Shown: positions 16,604 through 26,907 of the stretch, in pieces
How positions within the stretch are numbered: the first letter of the stretch is position 1
Layout of the letters: each line of letters opens with the position of its first letter
Assembly (NCBI GenBank): GCA_902789175.1
Contig: CADANF010000013.1
Coordinates: 32,278-96,277, forward strand
Source of the DNA: an uncultured Lachnospiraceae bacterium
GTDB lineage: Bacteria; Bacillota; Clostridia; Lachnospirales; Lachnospiraceae
DNA: 64,000 nt
Reading direction: 5' to 3'
Made by a program: the position numbers and the translations under genes
Notes under the pieces: generated by a model
What the model was told of the DNA's origin: nothing
Seen by the model: only the letters and a program-made list of their open reading frames with translations
Databases searched by the model: none

Positions 16604-18991
16604 TCAAGAAAAACGACTTATATATTCCTGAATAAGTTTCAATTCTTCTGATGAAATTTCTTTTCTCTGAAATCCGGCTTTCTCCAGAAGCAGGATGAAT
16701 TCTTCGAGCTGTTTTTCATTCAAGGCAGACTCTTTTTCCTTAAGGATATCATTTAGTTTTTTAACCTGCTCCTTATAGTTAACACACTCCCTTAGCTCTT
16801 TATTTCTCTTTTTCTTTTTACTTAGCATATGAGAATATAGCAGTATTGCCTTGTCCGAATTATCAGCCCTTGCCAAAGACTTCTTATATCTTATTTCCGG
16901 AAGAGCTTTTCTAATGCCAAAGATAAGTCCCGCTGAAATGATACCTGCAAACACAAAATATGCAAATATCCTAAGAACATTATCACTTATATGAAATGAA
17001 AAATCATTTCCCTGCTTTTTAGGATCTATATTTCCTCCCTGGCCATCTCCTCCATCTCCAAACCAGTCTCTAAAGGCATTCCAGAAATCATCATTATCCT
17101 CTTCTTCTATCATAGCTGATGCAGGAGTCACTTCCACCGGTATCCAGCCTTTTCCATCTATATATACTTCAACCCAGGCATGACAATCGGCATCACTGGC
17201 ATCTACTTTAACTAAGGCTGTCTTACCTAATTCAGAATATCCTTCAAAGTAATCATTATAATCTGCTCCATCTATGATCTCACCATTACTTAAGATCTGG
17301 CTGTAGGATATGGCATAGCCTTCACAATATCTTGCAGGTATACCTAATTCTCTAAAAATAAGAGTTGCTGCGCTGGCAAAATGTGCGCAATAACCTTTCT
17401 TATTATTCTCCAGAAAATAATTTACAAAATTCTTGCCTCTGGGAGTTGCCCCAGGTCTTATTGTATAAGGAACATATTCCTGGTAATAATCAGCAAGTTT
17501 TTTAACTGATACCATAGGAGGGTCTGATTTATTAAGCCCAGTTTCTGATATAAGATTTCTGATGGAATTTTTATTTTCAAGAGGTACCTCTAGATAATCC
17601 GTATAGGCCTCATGTCTTACCAAGTCGTCATCGCAGTTTAGATTATCCTCATTTAACAATGGGTAATAATCTATATTTATAGCAGCTCTTAGACCCAGTA
17701 TCTTTACATCATCATACGCATAATATGGCGCATAGATCTGAACCGGCGCTTCCACATTGATGATAGTCATCCTTCCCTTTGCACTTTTTTCTTTTCCTTC
17801 TTCAAAGCTTTTCTTTAAGCTTTCTGTTTCTTTAGAAAGAGCAGATTTTTCTATAATGTAATTATCCGACTGTTTCCAGATATTTGTATAAGGCTGATAA
17901 TTCTTTCCATTAAAATTCTTAATATAAAGAGTTTCATAATCATAAGGAGTAAAAGCAACAGTAAGATCTGTCTCATGATCAAGTCTTATAGTAGAAACTC
18001 CGCCTAATCTGCCAGAGTTGATACCTCCATTACTCTGATACAGATTGGCTATTCCAAAGAAACCTAACATGATCACATTCTGTACTGTCTCTCTCGAAGC
18101 TTCTTTATATTTATTCTTTTTTTGAAGGATATCAAATGTGTCTTTATTAAAGAATAAAGACAAAATAAGTATAAGTGAAATGCAGTAAATTGAAGCAATA
18201 AGAAGTCCCTGCAGAAGCGACTTATGATCAAGTCCATAAAAAAGTCCCTTCTTTTTTCTCTTAAATATATGATCATTTCTGGAAAGCAGATAATGTCCGC
18301 TGCCCTTAAGCACCATAGACATGGCAATACCGGAAATAAGCATTACAGTATAAATAAGAGCAGGTTCTTTCTGCATATAAAATGCCACAAGATTTATGGT
18401 TACAACGATAAAGATTGCCACCATATATCTTGCTCTTCTTAAAATATAGTTATTAAGCAGGATATTTACTGCTATACCCAGCATACTGGCAGATATTGTT
18501 ATGGCAAAATATCTGTCGGAAATCCTTTCATTATAAAATGTCATTCCATCAGTATTAAAATAATCTGATGCAACAGAGATAGTATCATTTATAACTGCAT
18601 AGAATCCCGAATTTATAAAGTTCTTTAAAAATATGATACTGGCTGAATATATAAAAAAGAATATCAGATATCCAAGATTCTCAGATCTCCAGCTGTGATA
18701 AAGAAAGGCACAGAGTATTGCTGTTAAAAGCATTATCACATTAAAAAGGAATTGATCAAAGCCAGAACCTATCGCTGTAAGATAACTTCCAATACCTCCT
18801 GCCGCAAGGAGATAAACTACAACGCCCTTTATCAGCAGTGTCATATACCTGTTCTCGCTTATATCATAAACTTCCTCAGGAATAACAAGGCCTTCACAAA
18901 GTTTGATGGGCTCTCTGTTTTCATCTCTCCAAGAAGATCTTATTCTTTTTTTATTTTTATTATAATTATTCCTGTTCGATAATTTCCACAT
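16604..18991 (-). CDS. Transglutaminase-like membrane protein
   Basis: 795 residues. N-terminal half has several membrane helices, followed by an extracytoplasmic transglutaminase/protease-like core with the catalytic Cys in GYCAHFASA, His in DCHAWVEVY and an acidic residue in WIPVEVTPA; then one more helix and a charged cytoplasmic tail. Third gene of a moxR-DUF58-transglutaminase operon, a widespread arrangement thought to link a MoxR chaperone to a von Willebrand-like scaffold and a membrane transglutaminase; its substrate is unknown. The ATG at 18991 is preferred because GGAG lies 6 bases upstream; an ATG four codons earlier lacks a site. Overlaps the DUF58 gene. Confidence 0.88.
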   Translation of the reverse strand: MWKLSNRNNYNKNKKRIRSSWRDENREPIKLCEGLVIPEEVYDISENRYMTLLIKGVVVYLLAAGGIGSYLTAIGSGFDQFLFNVIMLLTAILCAFLYHSWRSENLGYLIFFFIYSASIIFLKNFINSGFYAVINDTISVASDYFNTDGMTFYNERISDRYFAITISASMLGIAVNILLNNYILRRARYMVAIFIVVTINLVAFYMQKEPALIYTVMLISGIAMSMVLKGSGHYLLSRNDHIFKRKKKGLFYGLDHKSLLQGLLIASIYCISLILILSLFFNKDTFDILQKKNKYKEASRETVQNVIMLGFFGIANLYQSNGGINSGRLGGVSTIRLDHETDLTVAFTPYDYETLYIKNFNGKNYQPYTNIWKQSDNYIIEKSALSKETESLKKSFEEGKEKSAKGRMTIINVEAPVQIYAPYYAYDDVKILGLRAAINIDYYPLLNEDNLNCDDDLVRHEAYTDYLEVPLENKNSIRNLISETGLNKSDPPMVSVKKLADYYQEYVPYTIRPGATPRGKNFVNYFLENNKKGYCAHFASAATLIFRELGIPARYCEGYAISYSQILSNGEIIDGADYNDYFEGYSELGKTALVKVDASDADCHAWVEVYIDGKGWIPVEVTPASAMIEEEDNDDFWNAFRDWFGDGGDGQGGNIDPKKQGNDFSFHISDNVLRIFAYFVFAGIISAGLIFGIRKALPEIRYKKSLARADNSDKAILLYSHMLSKKKKRNKELRECVNYKEQVKKLNDILKEKESALNEKQLEEFILLLEKAGFQRKEISSEELKLIQEYISRFS

Positions 18992-20012
18992 AGGCTGCTC
19001 CATCCTTATTTGTTACGTGGACATAGCTCTTTAATTCCGGATGTATTGATCTCATAAGTTCGAGTGTTTTATCGGAATCTTCATAAATAGTCTCAAAATA
19101 CATATCTGTAAACGAAAAATTAAGATCATCCAGATTCATTATCTCTCTTTCCCTGAATTCAAACCCCTTATCGCTCCAGAAAAGGAGTCTCATATATACC
19201 CCATCTTTTATAAGCATCTTTGCTGTATTATATGCAAGGGTTAGTATCTGATCCACGATAACAGGGTCTCCACCAAGTTCTATTACCATCACCATCTGCT
19301 GATCTGACATCGATACCCTGTCCTTAACCATAAGAATGTCTCTTTTAGCAGAAAGCTTCCAATGAATACTCATCAGTTTATCTCCAGGAATATATTTGCG
19401 AACATCTGAAACATCTGAAAAATCATGTCCTTTTTTCTTTGTCTCTTCACTCTCCGTCATACCAAGAGAAAGATCACTCAGACTTTTCATTTCTCCAACT
19501 GAGTCTTCCGGCAGAACACTGATCTCATCATATACTTCTATCTTCTTTGCCAGAGATACAAATCCCAGAAAATCCCTTACAGTAAAACTATTTATCTCAT
19601 ATCTGTATCTTCCATTCCTTGTATATTCCACAGGGATAAGCTGTTTATATGTCCCATGAAATCTGGCAGGTACTGATATTATGGTCGACCCTTTGCTGTT
19701 ATAAAATGAATTAGCAGCAGACAGATTTACACATACATCAAAAGACATAAAATAAGCTTTATTTATAACGCTGATTTCTATATAAGAAGTAGAAAGACGT
19801 CTCTCATACATTTCAGTGCTTCTAATCTTTATCTGGATCATATTTCTCATAACAAATAAAAGCACAACGGAAATAAACGGTGCTATGATATCTATCAGAA
19901 GCGCCATAAATAAAAAATGATTTCTCAGAAACCAGTAACATATAAAAATGATACCAAACTGAATTAAATATCCTATTATCCTTAAAATATGAATCTTTGT
20001 CTTTAAATACAT
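18966..20012 (-). CDS. DUF58 domain protein
   Basis: 348 residues with two N-terminal membrane helices and a C-terminal DUF58 domain marked by RKYIPGDKLMSIHWKLSAK, predicted to adopt a von Willebrand A-like fold in the cytoplasm. The ATG at 20012 is used: CGAGGAATTA precedes it and it begins one base after the moxR stop. The longer frame would begin inside moxR. Partner of the MoxR ATPase and the membrane transglutaminase in this operon. Confidence 0.88.
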   Translation of the reverse strand: MYLKTKIHILRIIGYLIQFGIIFICYWFLRNHFLFMALLIDIIAPFISVVLLFVMRNMIQIKIRSTEMYERRLSTSYIEISVINKAYFMSFDVCVNLSAANSFYNSKGSTIISVPARFHGTYKQLIPVEYTRNGRYRYEINSFTVRDFLGFVSLAKKIEVYDEISVLPEDSVGEMKSLSDLSLGMTESEETKKKGHDFSDVSDVRKYIPGDKLMSIHWKLSAKRDILMVKDRVSMSDQQMVMVIELGGDPVIVDQILTLAYNTAKMLIKDGVYMRLLFWSDKGFEFREREIMNLDDLNFSFTDMYFETIYEDSDKTLELMRSIHPELKSYVHVTNKDGAAYVEIIEQE

Positions 20013-20013
20013 A

Positions 20014-20943
20014 TTAATTCCTCGGTGGCTGAACTTTCTCAAGCAGCTTTCTTATAGCAAGATCCATATTAAGTCCTGTAGCTCTTGCCCTCTGTCCAAG
20101 TTTTACTCTATGTCCCAAAGTATCTCTTGCTACATTCTGAACATCCTCAGCTGTAACATAATCTCTTCCATCAATAACTGCCATAGCTTTAGCCATCTTA
20201 AGCATAGCAATAGTTCCTCTTGGACTGGCACCCATTGAGAAATTCTCATTTTTTCTGGTTTCTTCAACAATATTGACTATATATTCATAGATATCATCTT
20301 TTACAAAGATCTCATTAGTCATCTTTCTTAATTCGATCAGTTCATCAAGAGTGATAACTGACTCCAGCTGTTTTAATGGCGCACTGGCATTTCCTTTAAG
20401 GATTGCAACTGCATCACTATGTTCAGGATATCCCATGGAAAGACAGACCATAAATCTATCCAGCTGAGATTCCGGAAGCATCTGGGTACCTGATGATCCA
20501 TAAGGATTCTCTGTAGCAATGACCACAAAAGGATCCGGAAGCGCCCGGGTAACTCCATCTACAGTTGCTGTTCCTTCTTCCATTACTTCTAGCAATGCAG
20601 ATTGAGTTTTGGGAGAAGTACGATTTATCTCATCTGCCAAAAACAGATTACAGAATACTGATCCGGGTCTGAATTCAAACTCTTTAGTTGCACTGTTATA
20701 CATTGAAAATCCTAAGATATCACTTGGCAGAACATCCGGCGTAAACTGTACTCTTTTATAATCAAGGCTTAAGGTTTTCGCAAAAGCTGTAGCAAGGGTT
20801 GTCTTTCCAACTCCCGGAATATCCTCCATAAGGATATGTCCCCCGGCAAGCGTTGCCGCCAGCACTTTTTTTACAACCATTTCCTTACCTTTTATTACAC
20901 GATTGACATTATTTTGTACATCTAAAGTCTTATTCTGATTCAT
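20014..20943 (-). CDS. MoxR-family AAA+ ATPase
   Basis: Cytoplasmic AAA+ ATPase of 309 residues. Walker A IPGVGKTT at 42-49, Walker B LFLADEINR with the family-specific TSPKTQSALLEVMEE, sensor 1 VIATENP and a C-terminal lid. MoxR proteins are believed to remodel or activate partner proteins carrying von Willebrand domains, here the adjacent DUF58 protein. First gene of the operon, AAGGAG ribosome site, divergent from pyk. Confidence 0.95.
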   Translation of the reverse strand: MNQNKTLDVQNNVNRVIKGKEMVVKKVLAATLAGGHILMEDIPGVGKTTLATAFAKTLSLDYKRVQFTPDVLPSDILGFSMYNSATKEFEFRPGSVFCNLFLADEINRTSPKTQSALLEVMEEGTATVDGVTRALPDPFVVIATENPYGSSGTQMLPESQLDRFMVCLSMGYPEHSDAVAILKGNASAPLKQLESVITLDELIELRKMTNEIFVKDDIYEYIVNIVEETRKNENFSMGASPRGTIAMLKMAKAMAVIDGRDYVTAEDVQNVARDTLGHRVKLGQRARATGLNMDLAIRKLLEKVQPPRN

Positions 20944-21192
20944 TTTTACTCCTTATAAATCCCTAAATCAAAGACATTAATAAACTCTTTACATCAAACT
21001 ATATATATCTTTATTTTAATACGGGCATTAAGTTTTTATCAACATAACAATGTGTGAAAAGTCCCAATACACACATTTTTCATTTCTTTTCATTGTATTA
21101 TAATAGGATAGAAGATATAATCTTTCTAGGTATATCAAGAAATGGAAACTTATCATAAAAATGCTTTATATATTTACTTAAGGAGAATAAAA

Positions 21193-22605
21193 ATGAGAAA
21201 GACCAAAGTAATCTGTACAATCGGACCATCTAGTGAAAATGAGGAAACCCTTACCCAACTCTGCCTTGCAGGTATGAATATCGCAAGACTTAATTTTTCT
21301 CACGGATCTCATGATGAACACAAGAAAAAATTTGATCTTATCAAGAAAGTCCGCAACAATCTTAACCTTCCAATAGCAATAATGCTTGATACTAAAGGTC
21401 CTGAATATAGAATCAAGACTTTTAAGGATCATAAGATCGAGCTTAAAGAAGGCGATACATTTATCTTTACTACAGACCCTGTCGAAGGTGATCAGACAAA
21501 AGTTTCAGTTAACTATGACCACCTTATCGACGACTTAAATATTGGTGACAGAATCCTTGTATGTAACGGTCTTGTCATCTTCGAAGTACTTAAATTAGAA
21601 GGAAACAACGCAATCTGTAAGTGTCTTACAGGCGGCACACTTTCAGACAGAAAGAGCATGAATTTCCCTAACAAGGTTATGAATCATGCCTTCCTTAGCG
21701 AAGCTGATAAGAGCGATATCCTTTTTGGTATCGAAAATGGTATTGAATTTGTCGCTGCATCTTTCGTATCAAAAAAGCAGGATGTTGTTGATCTCAGAGA
21801 ATTCTTAGATGCAAATGGCGGTGAAGACGTTGATATAATCGCAAAGATTGAAAACAGATCTGGTGTAGATAACATCGAAGAGATCTGCGACATTGCCGAT
21901 GGAATCATGGTTGCCCGTGGTGACCTTGGTGTTGAGATCCCTGGTGTTGAAGTTCCTTCAATCCAGAAATATCTCATCAACAAATGTCGTCTCCTTGGAA
22001 AGAGAGTTATCACTGCTACAGAAATGCTTGAATCAATGATTGAAAAGCCTCGTCCAACAAGAGCCGAAGTATCAGACGTTGCAAACGCTGTATATGACGG
22101 AACATCTGTAGTTATGCTTTCTGGTGAGACAGCATCAGGTAAATATCCTGTAGAAGCTGTTAAGACTATGGTTGAGACTATCGAATTCACAGAAAAAAAC
22201 ATTCACTATAACAGAAGATTTAAGAATACTGACGTACATATCCATAACATTCTCGATGCCATCTCTCATTCAACATGTTCTATGGCAATCGATGTAGATG
22301 CAAAATGTATCGTAGTTAATTCACTTTCAGGAAGAACAGCCCGCATGGTAAGCCGTTTCCGTTGTCCTGTTGATATCATCGGCATGACAACTTCAGAAAA
22401 GGTATGGAGAAAACTTAACATGAGCTGGGGCGTAACTCCTGTACTTTGCGGAACTTATGATTCAATGGAATCAATGTTCGCAAATAATATAAGAGAAGCT
22501 AAAAAAGCATTTAACCTTAGCGCCGGAGATAATATCGTACTTACAGGCGGTGTTATGAATGGCGAAAGTGGAAATACAAATATCATTAAAGTTGCAACTA
22601 TTTAA
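21193..22605 (+). CDS. pyk: Pyruvate kinase
   Basis: Last step of glycolysis: phosphoenolpyruvate plus ADP to pyruvate plus ATP. 470 residues, usual for the form without the extra C-terminal domain. Motifs: KVICTIGPSS start, NFSHG, LDTKGPE, the catalytic IIAKIENRSG, GDLGVE and TATEMLESM with PTRAEVSDVANAV. The ATG at 21193 is used since it follows AAGGAGAATAAA and gives the normal N-terminus; an upstream in-frame ATG would add 17 unrelated residues. A TATAAT at 21099-21104 may be the -10 element. Confidence 0.96.
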   Translation: MRKTKVICTIGPSSENEETLTQLCLAGMNIARLNFSHGSHDEHKKKFDLIKKVRNNLNLPIAIMLDTKGPEYRIKTFKDHKIELKEGDTFIFTTDPVEGDQTKVSVNYDHLIDDLNIGDRILVCNGLVIFEVLKLEGNNAICKCLTGGTLSDRKSMNFPNKVMNHAFLSEADKSDILFGIENGIEFVAASFVSKKQDVVDLREFLDANGGEDVDIIAKIENRSGVDNIEEICDIADGIMVARGDLGVEIPGVEVPSIQKYLINKCRLLGKRVITATEMLESMIEKPRPTRAEVSDVANAVYDGTSVVMLSGETASGKYPVEAVKTMVETIEFTEKNIHYNRRFKNTDVHIHNILDAISHSTCSMAIDVDAKCIVVNSLSGRTARMVSRFRCPVDIIGMTTSEKVWRKLNMSWGVTPVLCGTYDSMESMFANNIREAKKAFNLSAGDNIVLTGGVMNGESGNTNIIKVATI

Positions 22606-22648
22606 TACCATCTAACATACTTAATAAGCACTGGGGAGGTTTTTGCTT

Positions 22649-24100
22649 ATGAAGGAATGGTCAAAGGAGCTGAGTTATCGGGAACTTAAAAGTCCTGATG
22701 AAATAAGAAGTCTTCACGACAAAATAAAAGAGTCTGTCTTTAGACAGACATATCATATCCAACCTACTACAGGTTTATTAAATGATCCAAACGGATTTAT
22801 CTTCCAAAACGGCATCTATCACCTTTTTTATCAGTGGTGTCCATGGGGTGCCGTTCATGGATTAAAATACTGGTATCATACCACTTCTAAGGATCTTATT
22901 CATTGGAAAAATGAAGGTCTTGCCTTAAAACCAGATACTCTTTATGACAATAGAGGTGTATATTCTGGAACTGCTCTTTCGGATGGTGATAAGATAAACC
23001 TTTATTATACCGGAAATCACCGCGATGAAGATTGGCAGAGAACATCTTATACCTGTCTTGCCACTTTAAATCCTAACGGAACCATAGTAAAAAAAGAAAA
23101 GCCTTTATTTGGTCCAGCCGAAGGATTCACAGAACACCAGAGAGATCCAAAGATAATCCATAATAAGGAAGATGGTAAATACTATATTATTCTTGGAGCT
23201 CAGGATGAAAATGCAAGAGGCTGTGCCATTCTTTATTCTTCCGACTATCCGGACAGGGATTTTAAATTTGTAAATAAGATTCTCGTTCCAGGTTTTGAAG
23301 AATTTGGCAATATGTGGGAATGCCCGTCTCTTGAACAGATAGATGGAAAAGACGTCCTTATCTTCTGCCCACAGAATATAATTCTTCCGAAAAGAAGCTA
23401 TGCTCAGCACCATAATGGTTATATTATCGGAAGCATGGATTTTGAAGAAGCTGTATTCATACCTGAAACAGAGTTTATCGAACTGGATTCCGGTTTTGAC
23501 CATTATGCAGCACAATTAGCAGCAAATACTGATCGGAATGTGATCATCGGATGGATGGGAAATGCCGACTGCACTTATCCTGTAACCGATGAAGAAGACT
23601 GGGCAGGATGTATGACTCTTCCAAGAGAATTACATATTAAAGATAATAAACTGATCCAGACACCTGTTAAAGAGATAGAGGCCCTTAGAGGAGAAGAATT
23701 ACCTGCTGATATAAAAGAGCTTCCTTTAGCTGCGGAGCTTCTTATCACCAGTGATGGAAATGATTTTTATCTTTCTCTTTTTAAGAACAGACATTCAAGA
23801 GGACTTATGATCTCTTACAACTCTTCTACTAAAAAGTTAGGAGTAGACAGATCAGGACTTAAAACCAGGATCAACACCAACTGGGGTGAATCCCGTACCA
23901 GGGTTCTTGATGAACCTCTTACAAAACTAAGGATATTTATAGATCATAGTTCAATAGAGATTTTTGTAAATGATGGAGAAGCTGTTTTTTCAGGCAGGAT
24001 CTTTCCTACTGAGGAAGAAAAGCAGTTTGTTGTATCAGAAAATGCAACCTGCCGTATCTTTACTATAAACCCATCAGTTACTGATGATTTTATTATTTAA
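22649..24100 (+). CDS. GH32 beta-fructofuranosidase / sucrose-6-phosphate hydrolase
   Basis: Intracellular five-bladed-propeller hydrolase of 483 residues with C-terminal beta-sandwich. Nucleophile Asp46 in LLNDPNG, transition-state stabiliser in QRDPK and acid/base Glu in WECPS. It releases fructose from sucrose or sucrose 6-phosphate; without a signal peptide, the latter fits the PTS at 13-15 kb. The ATG at 22649 follows GGGGAGG by 9 bases; an in-frame TTG two codons earlier is less likely. Located 43 bases after pyk, probably co-transcribed, and ended by its own terminator. Confidence 0.93.
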   Translation: MKEWSKELSYRELKSPDEIRSLHDKIKESVFRQTYHIQPTTGLLNDPNGFIFQNGIYHLFYQWCPWGAVHGLKYWYHTTSKDLIHWKNEGLALKPDTLYDNRGVYSGTALSDGDKINLYYTGNHRDEDWQRTSYTCLATLNPNGTIVKKEKPLFGPAEGFTEHQRDPKIIHNKEDGKYYIILGAQDENARGCAILYSSDYPDRDFKFVNKILVPGFEEFGNMWECPSLEQIDGKDVLIFCPQNIILPKRSYAQHHNGYIIGSMDFEEAVFIPETEFIELDSGFDHYAAQLAANTDRNVIIGWMGNADCTYPVTDEEDWAGCMTLPRELHIKDNKLIQTPVKEIEALRGEELPADIKELPLAAELLITSDGNDFYLSLFKNRHSRGLMISYNSSTKKLGVDRSGLKTRINTNWGESRTRVLDEPLTKLRIFIDHSSIEIFVNDGEAVFSGRIFPTEEEKQFVVSENATCRIFTINPSVTDDFII

Positions 24101-24121
24101 TATTTTTGTCAACCTTATAAT

Positions 24122-24180
24122 AAAAAGATCCGCCGTCACTCTTATCCATTAATGATAATAAGTGAAGGCGGATTTTTTTA
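24122..24180 (+). terminator. Terminator after pyk-GH32
   Basis: ATCCGCC (24128-24134) pairs with GGCGGAT (24167-24173), with CACT/AGTG inside, followed by a seven-T run. Confidence 0.88.
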
Positions 24181-24187
24181 TACTTTA

Positions 24188-24991
24188 TCATGATCCCGTT
24201 GATTCATATTTTCTGGCACATACTGTCCAGATTGAGCATGATATTATAAGCGCTATTATAGATACAAGGATTATAATTCCTGATATAAGCCAAGGATTAT
24301 AGCTTTCAAACATAAGTATCTCAACAGGAAGGGAGATTATAAGCCCAAATGGAACCACAGCTATAAGCATTATCTTAAGTGCTTTAGGATAAATTCCAAT
24401 AGGATATCTTGTATAATCTCTGAAATTATAAAGGATCTGCATCAGGTATCCGGATCTCTTGATTATAAATGCCGGACTGCATGTGAGTATCTTTATTGCA
24501 GTTACGATAAGCGCTCCAAACAAGGTTGCCACAACAATAAGTACGATCTTTGAAAATGTCCAGTGAATACTGCACTTTATCCCACATATCACAAGCATTG
24601 CGGCACCTACGATAAATTCTCCAAAAGCCTCCGGCTGAAAAGTCTCGGAAAGCACCTGAAAAAGGACCGGAACAGGTCTAAGAAAATAATTATCTAAATC
24701 TCCTCTTATTATTCTGAAATATGCCAGCTTCCATAATTCATCTGTAAGAAGATGATCCACTGCAATAGGCATCATTGTAAAACCATATAAAAATCCCATC
24801 TGATACATATTCCATCCATCCAATGCAGGAATATTCCTGATGATAAAATATAAAGACAAAAGTGTTGCCACATTCTGGATAAAGAATCCAAATATTCCGA
24901 TTATAAGGTCATTCTTATATTCCATCCTTGCGATCATGGAACGTGACATACTTGTAAAGTAGAGCTTTTTATAATATTTAAAACTATTCAT
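24188..24991 (-). CDS. ABC-2 type permease (COG3694-like)
   Basis: Membrane protein of 267 residues with about six helices, resembling the second permease of a widespread uncharacterised exporter (COG4586/4587/3694 trio). The ATG at 24991 follows GGGAGG by 6 bases and starts 2 bases after the preceding stop. Together with the upstream permease and ATPase it should form a heterodimeric exporter; the cargo (lipid, peptide or drug) is unknown. Confidence 0.85.
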   Translation of the reverse strand: MNSFKYYKKLYFTSMSRSMIARMEYKNDLIIGIFGFFIQNVATLLSLYFIIRNIPALDGWNMYQMGFLYGFTMMPIAVDHLLTDELWKLAYFRIIRGDLDNYFLRPVPVLFQVLSETFQPEAFGEFIVGAAMLVICGIKCSIHWTFSKIVLIVVATLFGALIVTAIKILTCSPAFIIKRSGYLMQILYNFRDYTRYPIGIYPKALKIMLIAVVPFGLIISLPVEILMFESYNPWLISGIIILVSIIALIISCSIWTVCARKYESTGS

Positions 24992-24993
24992 GA

Positions 24994-25815
24994 TCAACCT
25001 CCCTGTACAGTAATCTTTTTACTGGCTTTTATAAAGAGAAGCTTTGCCGCAAGATTAAGTATGATAAACCAGATCACACTCTTTAATATAATAAATCCTG
25101 CCGTCTTTATATCCACCCTCATTATAAGGATATATACCGGATTCTGTGAAAGTCCTGCAAACGGAAGCATTTCAGCAATCTCTCCCAGCTTTCCCGGAAA
25201 GAAAGCAAGAGGGATAAGTACTCCGGAAAAGAAATTTACCATAACATTCTTTGAGAAATTAAGTCCCCAGGCTGCTGTTGTATAAAAACAACAGATGCCG
25301 CATATATAATCAATCGTGTCATATATGGCTATAGCAAAGATCATTGACACTATGAAAAGAACTATATGCAGGCAAAAGACAGGATAAGATGAAACCTTTA
25401 AGAATTCCATCTTGATAAAAATGATCATTGAGATCACAATTGTCGGAATTCCCATGATAATTATCCTGGTAGCACAGGTTCCCATAACACGAAACAAAAA
25501 TCTGATTCTGTAAGATATAGGTTTGATAAAGGAAATGGCAATAGTGCCATCCTTTATCTCATTATTTATATCATTCATCGTCTCTGTTCCCAGGCACATA
25601 AATGCAAAAATGTTAGTAAATGCGAAATAAACTATCATTTCATTAAATGTAAAACCATTGATAACCGGAGATGAAGAGCTGTTATATACAGCAGTCCAAA
25701 GAAATGCCACACATACCAGCTGCAAAAAAGTGATAAACATCCACGCAAACAGACCTGCCCGGTATGCCATCTCTTCCATCATCCCAGCTTTAAAAAACGG
25801 GATGTATTTCTTCAT
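24994..25815 (-). CDS. ABC-2 type permease (COG4587-like)
   Basis: Membrane protein of 273 residues with six helices; the ATG overlaps the ATPase stop by four bases (ATGA), and GGAGGTGG lies upstream, so translation is coupled. Middle gene of the exporter trio. The FINEIKDGTI-like stretch (INNEIKDGTIAISFIKP) is typical of this permease family. Confidence 0.87.
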   Translation of the reverse strand: MKKYIPFFKAGMMEEMAYRAGLFAWMFITFLQLVCVAFLWTAVYNSSSSPVINGFTFNEMIVYFAFTNIFAFMCLGTETMNDINNEIKDGTIAISFIKPISYRIRFLFRVMGTCATRIIIMGIPTIVISMIIFIKMEFLKVSSYPVFCLHIVLFIVSMIFAIAIYDTIDYICGICCFYTTAAWGLNFSKNVMVNFFSGVLIPLAFFPGKLGEIAEMLPFAGLSQNPVYILIMRVDIKTAGFIILKSVIWFIILNLAAKLLFIKASKKITVQGG

Positions 25816-26813
25816 GCAACCACCTCCGAACCAGACATGATGCTCTTAACAACTTCTTCGATACCGATCTCTGAGATCTGCATATCCTGAGCTTTAAGAT
25901 CACCAAATGCGTAATTCACAACATTCTTTATCTCAAGCTTATCTGCATCAAATTTTATATTTAATTTCTGATCCTTTAACTCATATGAAGCAAGTCCCTC
26001 AAAATCGTTATAAGTCTTTATCATCTCTTCATCTATTTCATCTTTTAATGTAAGAGTTACTGTTCTGATATTTCCAAAGTGGTGTTTGATATCCTCCAGT
26101 GGTCCATCATAAATTATCTCACCTTTTTCGATCATGATGATCCTTGAACAGAGATTTTCTATATCCTGCATATCATGTGTTGTAAGGATTACTGTGGTGT
26201 TGAATTTTTCATTCATTTCCTTAATAGCTTTTCTTATCTTCTCCTTAACCCACACATCAAGCCCGATCGTCGGCTCATCCAGGAAAAGAATTTTAGGATT
26301 GTGAAGCCAGCTGGCAGCAAGATCTGCTCTCATTCGCTGTCCTAAAGAAAGTGTTCTTACAGGCTGAGATAAAAACTCATCTAAATCCAGGGTTTTGGAT
26401 AAGAAATCCATTCTTTCCTTATAATCTTCATCAGATACTTTATAAATCTGCTTTAAAACTTTAAATGACTCAATAAGTGGAATATCCCACCACAACTGGG
26501 TTTTCTGGCCAAATACTACACCTATTTTTCCCGCAACTTCCATTCTTTTTTTGTATGGCTCAATCCCCTCAATTTTTACGCTTCCGGAAGTAGGTGTAAG
26601 AATTCCGCACATCATCTTTATTGTTGTACTTTTCCCTGCACCATTAGACCCAATGTATCCCACAATCTCGCCGTCATTGATTTTAAAATCAATGTTATTT
26701 ACGGCAAGCTTCGAGGTATACTTTCTCGAAAATAAGGTTTTCGCCATTCCCTTTACGCCCTGCTCCCTAACAGGTTTTCGAAACTCTTTTGTCAGATTTT
26801 TAACTTCAATCAT
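25812..26813 (-). CDS. ABC-2 exporter ATP-binding protein (COG4586-like)
   Basis: 333 residues: Walker A GSNGAGKST, Q-loop VFGQKTQLWWD, signature LSLGQRMRADLAAS, Walker B ILFLDEPTIGLD, H-loop TTHD, then a C-terminal domain of about 90 residues. The FGQKTQLWWDIP Q-loop and the long C-terminus mark the COG4586 family rather than drug exporters of the CcmA type. First gene of the exporter operon, with AAGGGTGA before the ATG and a U-tract hairpin only about 50 bases upstream. Confidence 0.92.
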   Translation of the reverse strand: MIEVKNLTKEFRKPVREQGVKGMAKTLFSRKYTSKLAVNNIDFKINDGEIVGYIGSNGAGKSTTIKMMCGILTPTSGSVKIEGIEPYKKRMEVAGKIGVVFGQKTQLWWDIPLIESFKVLKQIYKVSDEDYKERMDFLSKTLDLDEFLSQPVRTLSLGQRMRADLAASWLHNPKILFLDEPTIGLDVWVKEKIRKAIKEMNEKFNTTVILTTHDMQDIENLCSRIIMIEKGEIIYDGPLEDIKHHFGNIRTVTLTLKDEIDEEMIKTYNDFEGLASYELKDQKLNIKFDADKLEIKNVVNYAFGDLKAQDMQISEIGIEEVVKSIMSGSEVVA

Positions 26814-26860
26814 CTTTTCACCCTTTCCCTTACTTAACTCACTACTAGTATAACGGCCGC

Positions 26861-26907
26861 AAAAAATATAAAAAAAACAGCCATTTCAAATAATTATGAA
26901 ATGACTG
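26861..26907 (-). terminator. U-tract hairpin upstream of the ABC exporter
   Basis: CAGCCATTTCA (26878-26888) and TGAAATGACTG (26897-26907) pair with one wobble; a T-rich run follows on the minus strand. It may end transcripts from the HAD phosphatase operon, although it lies over 200 bases past that stop, or act as an attenuator for the exporter. Confidence 0.65.

Noticed and set aside
21684-22202. 172-codon open frame on the minus strand inside pyk
   Set aside because: Antisense to a well-conserved enzyme, with no ribosome site or family resemblance.
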